From contig NZ_JAPENY010000003.1 in the NCBI RefSeq assembly GCF_026341825.1, forward strand, positions 1,674,001 to 1,738,000: DNA of 64,000 nucleotides, given 5' to 3'. Origin of the DNA: Streptomyces sp. NBC_00620. GTDB taxonomy: Bacteria > Actinomycetota > Actinomycetes > Streptomycetales > Streptomycetaceae. Within the stretch, counting starts at the first letter, position 1. Every line of letters begins with the position of its first letter. Made by a program: the position numbers and the translations under genes. This document shows positions 1-8,025 of this stretch, piece by piece. The notes beneath the pieces are model-generated. The model saw only the letters and a list, made by a program, of their open reading frames with translations, had not been told where the DNA came from and made no database searches.

Positions 1-486
1 GCCCTCGTACGCGCCGCACGCGGCGAACAGGGCCCGGCCACCCGGCAGTTGACGGCTGCTCAGGACCGGCTCGGCAAGCTGGGCTACGGCCTCGAGGAAG
101 CGCGGGCCGCGTACGCCCTCGCCGGGCTGCGCACCCTGCGGCCCGGTCCCACCTCGTACGACGAGGCGACCCGGCTGTTCCGCCGCTGCCGCGCCCTGCC
201 GTGGCTGCGCCAGGTCGAGGCGGCCTCCGCGGCCCACGCGGCCCCGTCGCCCCTCACGTCCGCCGCGCTCGACAGTCTCGCCTCCGCCGCCCTCGACAGC
301 CTCGCCTCGACGGAACGGCAGGTCGCCGCGCTCGTCATGGAGGGCGCCACGAACCGCGAGATCGCCGCGCGCCTGTTCATCAGCGTGAAGACGGTGGAGG
401 CCACACTTACGCGGGTGTACCGGAAGTTGGGGATCCGCTCGCGGGTGGACATAGTCCGGCTGGCGGTCGGGCACCGGCCGGGCTGA
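1..486 (+). CDS. LuxR-type transcriptional regulator, C-terminal part (5' end outside window)
   Basis: The reading frame is open from the first base of the window, so only the last 161 residues are visible. The start lies upstream. The C-terminal ~60 residues form a GerE/LuxR helix-turn-helix: TERQVAALVMEGATNREIA, then the recognition-helix region LFISVKTVEATLTRVYRKLG. The part before it is helical and resembles the tail of the TPR-like or ATPase region found in large LuxR (LAL-type) regulators. A short duplicated stretch (ALDSLASAALDSLAS) links the two parts. The target is unknown. The secreted protease downstream lies on the same strand 261 bases away, but nothing shows that it is regulated by this protein. 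Confidence 0.8.
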   Translation, partial: ALVRAARGEQGPATRQLTAAQDRLGKLGYGLEEARAAYALAGLRTLRPGPTSYDEATRLFRRCRALPWLRQVEAASAAHAAPSPLTSAALDSLASAALDSLASTERQVAALVMEGATNREIAARLFISVKTVEATLTRVYRKLGIRSRVDIVRLAVGHRPG

Positions 487-747
487 CGTTCCGTCACACC
501 CGGGGGAAGGGCAGATCCCCGGGTACGGGACCAACCGGACGGAATCACAAGCTAAACCCAGCCGCCGCACAGCAAGGGTTATCCCTCCCCCAACTCCCCT
601 AGGGGCTTCCCTCATTGGGGGTGGAGGGCTGCAGCTCCTAGCCTGATCCCAGTGCCGCTCGCCCGGGCACACGGCACCGGCCCGCCGGCGCCGTGCAGCA
701 CCCCCCACACCCGCGCGTCCCCCCACCGGCAACTTCCGAGGAGATCC

Positions 748-1536
748 ATGTTCGGGCTCAACCGCGCCAAGAAGACCGCCGCCGCCTGTGTGGCGACCGC
801 TGCCGCAGCCACGGCACTGCTCGGCGCGCCCAGTGCCGTCGCCGCTCCCCAGCCCATCGTCGGCGGCTCGACGACCACCACGACCGCGTACCCGTTCATG
901 ATGCAGATCACGGACGCCTCGCAGAACCAGTTCTGCGGCGGCACCCTGGTCTCGGCCACGAAGGTCGTCACCGCCGCCCACTGCATGGTCGGCGAAACCA
1001 CCAGCAGCGTCCGCGTCGTCGGCGGCCGTACGTACCTCAACGGCACGAACGGCACCGTCAGCAGAGTCAGCAAGATCTGGGTCAACCCCGACTACACGGA
1101 CGCCACCAACGGCGACGACGTGGCCGTACTGACCCTGTCGACGGCGATGTCGTACACCCCTGCGTCGTACGTCTCCTCCTCGCAGACCAGCGTGTACGCG
1201 ACCGGCGCCACCGCCCGCATCATCGGCTGGGGCACCACCTCGGCCGGCGGCAGCTCCTCCAACCAGCTGCGGACCGCGACCGTCCCGATCGTCTCCAACA
1301 CCAGCTGCGCGAGCTCGTACGGCTCCGACTTCATCGCCAGCGACATGGTCTGCGCCGGATACACCTCCGGCGGCGTCGACACCTGCCAGGGCGACAGCGG
1401 CGGCCCGCTGCTCATCGGCGGCGTCCTGGCAGGCATCACCTCCTGGGGCGAAGGCTGCGCCGAGGCCGGCTACCCGGGTGTCTACACCCGCCTGACGACC
1501 TTCTCCAGCCTGGTGACCACGCAGGTCAACTCGTAA
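748..1536 (+). CDS. Secreted trypsin-like serine protease (S1 family)
   Basis: A 262-residue secreted endopeptidase of the Streptomyces trypsin type. The start is the ATG at 748, preceded by GAGGAG. The upstream in-frame extension lacks signal-peptide character. Residues 1-32 are a signal peptide ending AVA, a very short propeptide (APQP) follows, and the mature enzyme begins with the classic IVGG at residue 37. The catalytic triad is complete: His78 (TAAHC), Asp124 (DDVAVL) and Ser217 (GDSGGP). Asp211, six residues before the serine, corresponds to chymotrypsin position 189 and predicts cleavage after Lys or Arg. Six cysteines are placed as in bacterial trypsins. A strong hairpin follows the gene, so it is probably monocistronic. 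Confidence 0.93.
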   Translation: MFGLNRAKKTAAACVATAAAATALLGAPSAVAAPQPIVGGSTTTTTAYPFMMQITDASQNQFCGGTLVSATKVVTAAHCMVGETTSSVRVVGGRTYLNGTNGTVSRVSKIWVNPDYTDATNGDDVAVLTLSTAMSYTPASYVSSSQTSVYATGATARIIGWGTTSAGGSSSNQLRTATVPIVSNTSCASSYGSDFIASDMVCAGYTSGGVDTCQGDSGGPLLIGGVLAGITSWGEGCAEAGYPGVYTRLTTFSSLVTTQVNS

Positions 1537-1603
1537 CCCGACCGACAGTCCAACTCGCGGTCACCGATGAACTCCTGAGTACCCCTCAGGTGCAAGCCGG
1601 GGG

Positions 1604-1636
1604 GCGTTGCGGGCCTCCACGAGCGGCCCGCAACGC
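1604..1636 (+). terminator. Hairpin terminator after the trypsin gene
   Basis: A perfect 11-bp stem (GCGTTGCGGGC paired with GCCCGCAACGC) encloses an 11-base loop. It lies 68 bases downstream of the protease stop. There is no long U tract, as is usual for Streptomyces terminators. Confidence 0.7.
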
Positions 1637-1754
1637 TCCCTATCCATTTACCTGCCCGTCGGCGGTCGGCTTCCCCAATGGCCCGACCGCCGGCGGGCAT
1701 ACGTCCGTCGGACTCCTGCTTCTCCTTGACCACAGCCGCGGGCGGCCTGTTTGA

Positions 1755-2408
1755 ATGGCCTCCATGGTGTCCACGGACCGTTTTCTCGCCTTCGCCGCGA
1801 TGTCGCTCCTGGTGATCGTCATCCCGGGGCCGAGCGTGCTGTTCGTCATCGGGCGGGCGCTCGCGCACGGCCGGCGCACCGCGGTGGCCACGGCCCTTGG
1901 CAATGTCTTCGGCTCGTACCTCCTTGTCGTCGCGGTCGCCGTCGGTATCGGTTCGCTGGTCGAACGCTCGGTGACGGTCTACCTGGCCGTGAAGCTGGCC
2001 GGCGCCGCGTACCTCGTGTTCCTCGGCGTACAGGCGTTCCGGCACCGCAAGGAGCTGAACGCCTCGGCGATCACGACCCGGGACACCTCCCCGGCCCGCG
2101 GAGATCTCCGCACGGTCCTCGACGGCGTACTGGTCGGCGTCACCAACCCCAAGGGCATCGTCTTCTTCGCCGCGGTACTCCCCCAGTTCGTGGACCACTC
2201 GGCGGGCCGACTCCCCCTGCAGATGCTGCTGCTGGGCCTGGTCCCGATCTCCATCGGCCTCGTCACGGACACCCTGTGGGGTCTGACGGCCTCGGCGGCC
2301 CGCACCTGGTTCGCCCGCTCGGACCGACGGCTGTCGCTGATCGGGGGCACGGGCGGGTGCGCGATGATCGGGCTGGGGGTTACGGTCGCGGTGACGGGGC
2401 GGGACTGA
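1755..2408 (+). CDS. LysE/RhtB-family exporter
   Basis: A 217-residue integral membrane protein of the LysE family, whose members export amino acids or related small molecules by proton antiport. It has the family signature near the N terminus (VIPGPSVLFVIGRALAHG), a long cytoplasmic region after the second or third helix, and a conserved stretch VGVTNPKGIVFFAAVLPQF in the fourth segment. Five to six hydrophobic helices are visible. The substrate cannot be read from the sequence. Start choice is uncertain: ATG 1755 and ATG 1764 are in frame and neither has a strong ribosome binding site. It stands alone between the protease terminator and a convergent gene. Confidence 0.85.
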   Translation: MASMVSTDRFLAFAAMSLLVIVIPGPSVLFVIGRALAHGRRTAVATALGNVFGSYLLVVAVAVGIGSLVERSVTVYLAVKLAGAAYLVFLGVQAFRHRKELNASAITTRDTSPARGDLRTVLDGVLVGVTNPKGIVFFAAVLPQFVDHSAGRLPLQMLLLGLVPISIGLVTDTLWGLTASAARTWFARSDRRLSLIGGTGGCAMIGLGVTVAVTGRD

Positions 2409-2472
2409 GCCCAGCGGTGAGTGGCCGGGACGACGCCCACTGGTGACGGGCTGGGACGAGGCCCATCGGTGA
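2409..2472. repeat. Three imperfect 12-mers with 26-bp period
   Basis: GCCCAGCGGTGA (2409), GCCCACTGGTGA (2435) and GCCCATCGGTGA (2461) recur at an exact 26-bp period in the short gap between two convergent genes. Function unknown; it may be slippage-derived. Confidence 0.5.
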
Positions 2473-2490
2473 ACGGGCCAGGGCTGAGCC

Positions 2491-3597
2491 CTACTTGACG
2501 ACCGTCCCGAAGCGGATGTCCCAGGAGGATGACGAGCCGTTCATCATCTCGATCGTCCGCTCGGCCTCCTCCACGACCTCCTTCCGCTGGGAGTTCGTCA
2601 GAGTCCCGAAGAGCTCGATCGTGAGGACTTCCTCCTCCTGCCGCCAAACGCCCGCCAGGAAACCGTCGACGAGCAGCACGCAGTACGCCTGGTTGCCCTT
2701 CCACGTCCGGCCCTTGAGGTCGGCGGACCCCATCCGGGTGCGGTCGGCGTGCGAGAGGAGCAGGTTGTCGAACTCGGGGAGGAAGCGCGGCGGGGCCGGG
2801 GTGTCGGCGTCCGGGCGGGGCGCGTCGGGGAGGTCGAAGAGTTCGACGCCGTTCTCGTCGCGGAAGGTGACCAGCTGGGGCCTGAGCCGTTCGAAGGCGT
2901 CACGCAGCCGGGTCAGTCCGGCCCAGGTCTGCATGTCCTTGACGGAGGCGGGCCCGAAGGCGGCCAGGTAGCGCAGGACGGTCGCGTCGGGGGCGGGCGC
3001 CGGCTCGGACGGGCGGTCCAGCCAGTGCTCGGCGGTGGTGAGCGTGACCTGGCCGCTCCGGCCCCACAGGCCACGCGGGGTGACCTGGACGAGCGGCAGC
3101 CTGCAGCGGGCGGCGACCGAGAGCGCGAACGGGTCGGCGTCGGGCCACTCGACGAGCAGCGCCTCACGCAGCTGCTTCATGGTGCGCGGCTCGGCCTCCA
3201 CCAGCTCACGGCTGATCGAGGCGAGCCGGTCCAGGTCGACGCCGTCGAGCCCCTTGCGGAACTGGTTGAGTTCCCGGTCGCGCGCGGCCTGCACGAGCGG
3301 GCGCAGGTTGAGGGCGTCGTCGGCGGTGTGGGTGTGGATGGTGGAGCGCATGGTGACGAGGCGTACGACCTCCCGGTCGGCCATGAGCTGCGACAACGCC
3401 TCCGGGGTGAAGCCCTCCAGCCGGGCGGCGAGCGCATAGTACGGCGGCTTGACGTTCTGCGCCTGAAGGCCGAGGAGGTGCTCGACGGCCTCCTTGGCAC
3501 CGAGGTCGGACCGGCGCAGGAGGAGCTGCCGGGCGAGGGTCGCGCGGTTGAGGGCGCGGGTGCCGAGCACGGGTGCCGCGGAGGTCTTCTTCGTCAT
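2491..3597 (-). CDS. Winged-helix HTH_42 (AlkZ/AlkX-like) protein
   Basis: About 368 residues of the winged-helix superfamily (Pfam HTH_42) that contains the DNA glycosylases AlkZ, which unhooks azinomycin crosslinks, and AlkX/YcaQ. In these enzymes a Q-x-Q or Q-x-D motif in the first winged helix is catalytic. Here the motif is Q45-A-Q47 in LLGLQAQNVKPPYYAL, the Q-x-Q form typical of the AlkZ-like branch. The C-terminal third contains the family stretches RFLPEFDNLLLSHADRTR and VLLVDGFLAGVWR. A role in removing bulky or crosslinking alkyl lesions is inferred from the family only. Two starts are possible (GTG 3606, ATG 3597) and neither has a good ribosome binding site. The gene is transcribed alone. 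Confidence 0.8.
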   Translation of the reverse strand: MTKKTSAAPVLGTRALNRATLARQLLLRRSDLGAKEAVEHLLGLQAQNVKPPYYALAARLEGFTPEALSQLMADREVVRLVTMRSTIHTHTADDALNLRPLVQAARDRELNQFRKGLDGVDLDRLASISRELVEAEPRTMKQLREALLVEWPDADPFALSVAARCRLPLVQVTPRGLWGRSGQVTLTTAEHWLDRPSEPAPAPDATVLRYLAAFGPASVKDMQTWAGLTRLRDAFERLRPQLVTFRDENGVELFDLPDAPRPDADTPAPPRFLPEFDNLLLSHADRTRMGSADLKGRTWKGNQAYCVLLVDGFLAGVWRQEEEVLTIELFGTLTNSQRKEVVEEAERTIEMMNGSSSSWDIRFGTVVK

Positions 3598-3752
3598 GCT
3601 CCGCACGTTAGCGGGACTTGCGGACAGGTTCTGTCCTCATTTCTGTCCTCATTCCTCGGGAATCCCTGCCCCGGCGGTGCCACACCCCCGCGCCGAGGAC
3701 ATTTGACCCGTATATCCTGCTCGGTGATCGCAGAGACGTACGTTCGACCGAG

Positions 3753-3790
3753 TTCGTGCTTCATGCTCCACGTTCATGCTTCATGCTCCA
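3753..3790 (+). repeat. Two 18-bp direct repeats upstream of corA
   Basis: TTCGTGCTTCATGCTCCA (3753-3770) and TTCATGCTTCATGCTCCA (3773-3790) differ at one base and are spaced at 20 bp, about two helical turns. They end 33 bases before the CorA start, so they could be a regulator site in the 5' leader or promoter. No known consensus was recognised. Confidence 0.45.
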
Positions 3791-3822
3791 GGCGACGACA
3801 GACGACAGGGGAGGCAGCCGCG

Positions 3823-4983
3823 ATGTCCGAGCGACGCGCCCGCCCAGCCGCGCAGGGCGCCAGGAAATCCGGCTGGCGACGCGCCCTCACCCCACCGGCC
3901 GCACCGCCGGCGCAGCCCCCCGCGCCCCGCCCCGACCCGCCTTCGCCGGAACCCACCGACGCCGGCAGCGTCGTACAGGCGGCGCTCTACCGTGACGGCG
4001 TACGCGTCTCGACCCCGGAATCGCTGGCCGACACCTTCCGCGAGCTGCGCGAGCAGCCGGACGGCATGGCGTGGATCGGCCTGGCCCGCCCGACGGAGGC
4101 CGAACTCCTCTCCCTGGCCGCCGAGTTCGACCTGCACCCGCTCGCCGTCGAGGACGCGATGGAGGCGCATCAGCGTCCGAAGCTGGAGCGCTACGGCGAG
4201 ACGCTCTTCGTCGTCCTGAGTGCCGCGCGCTATCTGGACGCGCTGGAGGAGGTCGATTTCGGCGAGCTGCACGTGTTCGTGGGCCCCGACTTCGTGATCA
4301 CGGTCCGGCACGGCGCGGCACCGGACCTCTCGGCGGTGCGCCGCCGCATGGAGGACACCCCGGAGCTCCTGAAGCTCGGCCCCGAGGCGGTCCTCTACGC
4401 GATCCTCGACTCCGTGGTCGACGGCTACGTCCCCGTCGTGACCGGCGTCCAGACCGACATCGACGAGATCGAGACCGAGGTCTTCCGCGGCGACCCCGCG
4501 GTGTCCCGCCGTATCTACGAACTCTCCCGGGAAATGGTCGAGTTCCAGCGCGCCACCCGCCCGCTGGTCGGCATGCTGCACGCCCTCATGGCCGGCTTCG
4601 CCAAGTACCGCACCGACGAGGAACTCCAGCGCTACCTCCGCGACGTCGCCGACCACGTCACCCACACCAGCGAACGCGTCGACGGCTTCCGCCAGGCCCT
4701 CACCGACATCCTCACCGTCAACGCGACCCTCGTCACCCAGCAACAGAACGCCGAAATGCGTGCGTTGGCGGAGGCGGGCTTCGAACAGAACGAGGAGATC
4801 AAGAAGATCTCGTCCTGGGCGGCCATCCTCTTCGCCCCGACGCTGGTCGGCACGATCTACGGCATGAACTTCGACGACATGCCGGAGTTGGGCTGGACCT
4901 TCGGATACCCCTTCGCGATCGGCTTGATGGGGATTGTCTGCGTCAGTCTGTACCTGATTTTCAAGCGGCGGGACTGGCTCTGA
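3823..4983 (+). CDS. corA: CorA-family divalent cation (Mg2+/Co2+) transporter
   Basis: A 386-residue CorA-type channel. The first ~65 residues are a Pro/Ala-rich basic extension. They are followed by the alpha/beta cytoplasmic domain and the long stalk helix (around KLERYGETLFVVL and VDGFRQALTDILTVNATLV). Two C-terminal membrane helices end the protein. The family's selectivity motif is intact as YGMNFDDMPE (GMN at residues 347-349), and the protein ends with the usual basic tail KRRDWL. The ATG at 3823 is preceded by AGGGGAGG at proper spacing. The frame is open much further upstream, but that part is a shadow of the gene on the other strand. Confidence 0.92.
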   Translation: MSERRARPAAQGARKSGWRRALTPPAAPPAQPPAPRPDPPSPEPTDAGSVVQAALYRDGVRVSTPESLADTFRELREQPDGMAWIGLARPTEAELLSLAAEFDLHPLAVEDAMEAHQRPKLERYGETLFVVLSAARYLDALEEVDFGELHVFVGPDFVITVRHGAAPDLSAVRRRMEDTPELLKLGPEAVLYAILDSVVDGYVPVVTGVQTDIDEIETEVFRGDPAVSRRIYELSREMVEFQRATRPLVGMLHALMAGFAKYRTDEELQRYLRDVADHVTHTSERVDGFRQALTDILTVNATLVTQQQNAEMRALAEAGFEQNEEIKKISSWAAILFAPTLVGTIYGMNFDDMPELGWTFGYPFAIGLMGIVCVSLYLIFKRRDWL

Positions 4984-5256
4984 GGCTGAGCACTACGGGC
5001 AGGGCCGCGAATAGCCTGACCCGCAGCGCCTGACGCATCGCCACCAGGATCGAACCTGCCCTCAAGGGCGAACTGGGGGTGAAGAGCGACCCCCGGAGGC
5101 CTGAGCCAAGCCGGGCCTGGTGGACACCTGATGAAACCTTGATCGTTTCTAGACCATCCCAACAGCCAGGCGTTCCGCCAGGTTGGGTACCGTCACCACG
5201 GACTTCCCCCCACGTCGAGTTCCACCAGCGACACCCCACCACACACAGGAGCCGTC

Positions 5257-7245
5257 GTGGCACCGAGCACGTCTCGAATACGTCGACCGAGAGCCGCCTG
5301 TCTGGCGCTCACCGCCGCGGTGACCGCCGTCACCGCTCTGGTCCCCGCGATCCCCGCGGCCGCCGCGGGATACACGACGGCGGCCGGTCCCTGGAGTGCC
5401 GCCACCGCGCTGACCGGCGCCGACGGCCAGCAGACCCTGATCGACGTCCAGACCGCCGGCGACGGCACCACGTTCGCGCTGTGGCGCGACCGGGCGGCCG
5501 ACGGCACCCACTGGAACTTCGACGTCGCCGTCAAGTCCGCCGGAAGCAACACGTGGGGCGCCTCCCACACCCTGGCCACCGGCCGCGAGAGCACCTCCCC
5601 GGCGGTCCTGACCGCGACGCCCACCGGGCAGGGTGTCGTGACCTGGGTGGACGGCAGGAGCGTGGACGGCGACCTGGCCGCCGTCGCCGCCACCTGGACC
5701 CCGGCGGAGGGCGGTTGGTCGGATCCGGTCCCGATCGCCTCGTACCCGGGCGGCACCTACCTCGGCCTGCCCCGGCTCGCCTCGGCGGCCGACGGCACCC
5801 TCACCGCCGTATGGCAGCAGGGCGAGTTCAACGACTACAAGATCATGACGGCCGTCCGCGCCCCTGGCGCCACCACCTGGTCCACGGCCCAGCCGCTGGC
5901 CTCGGTCACCACCGGTTCCGTCTACGACCTCGCGCTCGCCGTCGCCCCCGACGGCTCGGCCACCGCGGTGTGGGACGTCTACGACCAGGTCGCCGACGGC
6001 AACCAGCACACCGTCCTCACCGCCACCCGTGCCACGGCCGGCGGAAGTTGGAGCGAGGCGGCCGTGCTGCCCGGTGTGGGCTACACGGACGGTGTCGTCC
6101 AGGTGACGTCGGACGCCACGGGCGCCACCACCGTACTGTGGCACGGCGCGAACGCCGCCGGGAGCGGCACCGACCTGAACTCGGTCACCCGGCTCTCCCC
6201 CTCCACGAGCTGGGGCGATGTGCAGACCGTGGTCGCGTCGTCCTTCAACTACAGCGACGGCAGCGACCCGCTCACCGCGCCCAACGGCGACCTCACCTAT
6301 GTGTGGGTGGGCTGGAGCAGCGCCGATGGTGAGCCGGTCGTAAAGTCGGTCACCCGCTCCGCGAGCACCGGCACCTGGTCCACGCCGCAGACGCTGTCCA
6401 CCGGTTACGTCCCCTGGGACGTGGACGCCTCCATCGGCGCCGACGGCACCGTCCAGGTCGTCTGGCCGCAGACACCGAGCATCGACAACGGCAACGACCA
6501 CTACCTCCAGTGGGCGGTCCGCGCCAACGGCACCTGGAGCAAGGCGACCGCTCTCAACAGCGAGCCCGTCCCCGACGTCTCCAGTACGCAGGCGCTGTAC
6601 GGCGAGGTCGCCACCGGCCCCGACGGCCGGGCCACCGTCCTGTCACGCAAGGCCGTGGGCAGCGGCGACTACACGAGCCAGGTCTCGGCCCAGTGGCAGA
6701 CCCTGCTGACCAAGCCGTCGGTCACCTCGAAGGCCACGCTGAGCGGGACCGTCCGTACGGGCTCCAAGGTCACCTGCAACGCCGCCTGGACCGGCATCGG
6801 AGCCAAGGCCGCCTGGTCCTGGCTGCGCGACGGCACGGTTATCTCCGGTGCCACCGGCAAGACCCGCACCCTGACCGCCTCCGACTACAAGCACAAGCTG
6901 TCCTGCCGGGCCACGGTCACCAACAATGCCGGGTCGACGCGCTCCACCTCCGCCGCCGTCACGGTCGCGGTCGGCCCCGCCCTGAAGGCCACCAAGGCGC
7001 CCGCGATCACCGGCACGGCCAAGGCCGGCTACAAGCTCACCGCCGCCCACGGCACCTGGTCACCGACGGTCACCTCGTACACGTACGTCTGGAAGCGCGA
7101 CGGCAAGACCATCACCGGAGCCACCAAGTCGACGTACGTGCTGGTGAAGGCCGACAAGGGTCACAAGATCACCGCGAAGGTGACGGCCAAGCGGTACGGC
7201 TGGACGAACGGTTCGGCGACGACAGCCGCGGTCACCGTGCGCTGA
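5257..7245 (+). CDS. Secreted beta-propeller-like repeat protein with two C-terminal Ig-like domains
   Basis: A 662-residue exported protein of unknown function. GTG 5257 has AGGAG upstream, and residues 1-37 are a signal peptide (twin Arg near the start, cleavage around AAAAG). Residues ~40-480 consist of ~50-residue blade-like units rich in A-DG-T-AVW motifs (TLTAVWQQGEF, SATAVWDVYDQ, DLTYVWVGWSS), as in bacterial propellers of the sialidase/BNR type. Two similar C-terminal modules of ~85 residues follow, each with W-x-R-D/W-x-W cores (AAWSWLRDGTVISG, SYTYVWKRDGKTITG), of the Ig-like type common in actinobacterial surface proteins. There is no sortase signal or C-terminal membrane helix, so it is probably released. 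A strong terminator follows. Confidence 0.75.
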   Translation: MAPSTSRIRRPRAACLALTAAVTAVTALVPAIPAAAAGYTTAAGPWSAATALTGADGQQTLIDVQTAGDGTTFALWRDRAADGTHWNFDVAVKSAGSNTWGASHTLATGRESTSPAVLTATPTGQGVVTWVDGRSVDGDLAAVAATWTPAEGGWSDPVPIASYPGGTYLGLPRLASAADGTLTAVWQQGEFNDYKIMTAVRAPGATTWSTAQPLASVTTGSVYDLALAVAPDGSATAVWDVYDQVADGNQHTVLTATRATAGGSWSEAAVLPGVGYTDGVVQVTSDATGATTVLWHGANAAGSGTDLNSVTRLSPSTSWGDVQTVVASSFNYSDGSDPLTAPNGDLTYVWVGWSSADGEPVVKSVTRSASTGTWSTPQTLSTGYVPWDVDASIGADGTVQVVWPQTPSIDNGNDHYLQWAVRANGTWSKATALNSEPVPDVSSTQALYGEVATGPDGRATVLSRKAVGSGDYTSQVSAQWQTLLTKPSVTSKATLSGTVRTGSKVTCNAAWTGIGAKAAWSWLRDGTVISGATGKTRTLTASDYKHKLSCRATVTNNAGSTRSTSAAVTVAVGPALKATKAPAITGTAKAGYKLTAAHGTWSPTVTSYTYVWKRDGKTITGATKSTYVLVKADKGHKITAKVTAKRYGWTNGSATTAAVTVR

Positions 7246-7257
7246 GAGCCGTAGAGC

Positions 7258-7291
7258 GGGAGGCACCCGGTCGGTGCACCGGGCGCCTCCC
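7258..7291 (+). terminator. Hairpin terminator after the propeller gene
   Basis: GGGAGGC pairs with GCCTCCC. After one mismatch, CCCGGT pairs with ACCGGG around a six-base loop. It starts 12 bases after the stop codon and lies between convergent genes, so it may serve both. Confidence 0.75.
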
Positions 7292-7298
7292 TGTCCAA

Positions 7299-7346
7299 CC
7301 CTTGTAATGGGCTACGGATCCAGCCCTTGTAGTGGACTGCGGATCC
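7299..7346. repeat. Tandem 23-bp repeat, 25-bp period
   Basis: Two copies (7299-7321 and 7324-7346) of CCCTTGTAATGGGCTACGGATCC match at 20 of 23 positions. They lie in the short convergent gap between the propeller terminator and the hemerythrin gene. No function is apparent. Confidence 0.5.
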
Positions 7347-7357
7347 GGTCGTCCTGC

Positions 7358-8017
7358 TCACGCCCCGTACAGGCGGGCCTCCCAACGGGCGTGTGAGCGG
7401 CGGCCGGACAGGCGCCACAGGAGGCGGGCGGGCAGTGGTGCCTTGGTGAGAAGTGTTCGCTGCTCTTCGGGAGTTGCTACTGCCATCAACGCGCTGAAGG
7501 CGCGCAGCAGATGTTTCTTGTCCAGCTTCGCCAGGCTGATCTCGCCGAGTTCCTCCCATTCGGCGACGCTCAGATGTTCGGCGGCCAGGGGCAGGATGGT
7601 GTTCTCCTCCTCGTCCATGTGCGCGGTCAACACCGAGCCCAATTCGGTGAGTTGAGCCGCCACCTGCTCGCAGAGGGGCTGTCGGGGATCGACGGCCAGT
7701 CCGTCCAGCACGGCCCTCACCCGCGTGACCAGCTCTTCAAGCCGGTGGTGCTGTTCCTCCATGCGCGTGATCGCCTCGGCCCGCACCGCCGTCCGTGCCG
7801 CGAGCCGGGGCCAGAGGAACTCGTCCTCGCTGACGTGGTGGGCTTCCAGGCCCATGAGCATGAACCGCACCGCGTCGACGACCAGCGCGGCCCGCGCGGT
7901 GTCGCCGGGCCGCAGTCCGCGCACCAGATCCGGCAGTTCCGCGCACGATTTACGGAAAGTGCGATGCACCACCACCATGTCGTGGACATCCGGCTTCACG
8001 GTGACTACATCAGACAT
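7358..8017 (-). CDS. Hemerythrin-like HHE-domain protein
   Basis: A 219-residue cytoplasmic helical-bundle protein of the hemerythrin HHE cation-binding family, which binds a di-iron centre and is used for oxygen, NO or redox sensing or iron storage. Metal-ligand motifs are visible in order: HDMVVVHRTFRK near residue 12, HHVSEDEFLWPRL (H...E), a helix with MEEQHHRLEELV, and HMDEEENTILPLA. The last ~50 residues (LLWRLSGRRSHARWEARLYG) are basic. The start at 8017 lies 8 bases after the LLM-oxidoreductase stop on the same strand, so the two are probably co-transcribed. Confidence 0.85.
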   Translation of the reverse strand: MSDVVTVKPDVHDMVVVHRTFRKSCAELPDLVRGLRPGDTARAALVVDAVRFMLMGLEAHHVSEDEFLWPRLAARTAVRAEAITRMEEQHHRLEELVTRVRAVLDGLAVDPRQPLCEQVAAQLTELGSVLTAHMDEEENTILPLAAEHLSVAEWEELGEISLAKLDKKHLLRAFSALMAVATPEEQRTLLTKAPLPARLLWRLSGRRSHARWEARLYGA

Positions 8018-8025
8018 GGTGCTCC

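Noticed and set aside
2749..3822. Long upstream extension of the CorA frame
   Set aside because: It lies antisense to the AlkZ-like gene and is a high-GC shadow. The ATG at 3823 has the proper ribosome binding site and the family N terminus.
5030..5075. tRNA-like T-arm (GGTTCGATCC on the minus strand)
   Set aside because: The loop is one base short, the stem does not pair fully, and no anticodon or acceptor arms can be built around it.
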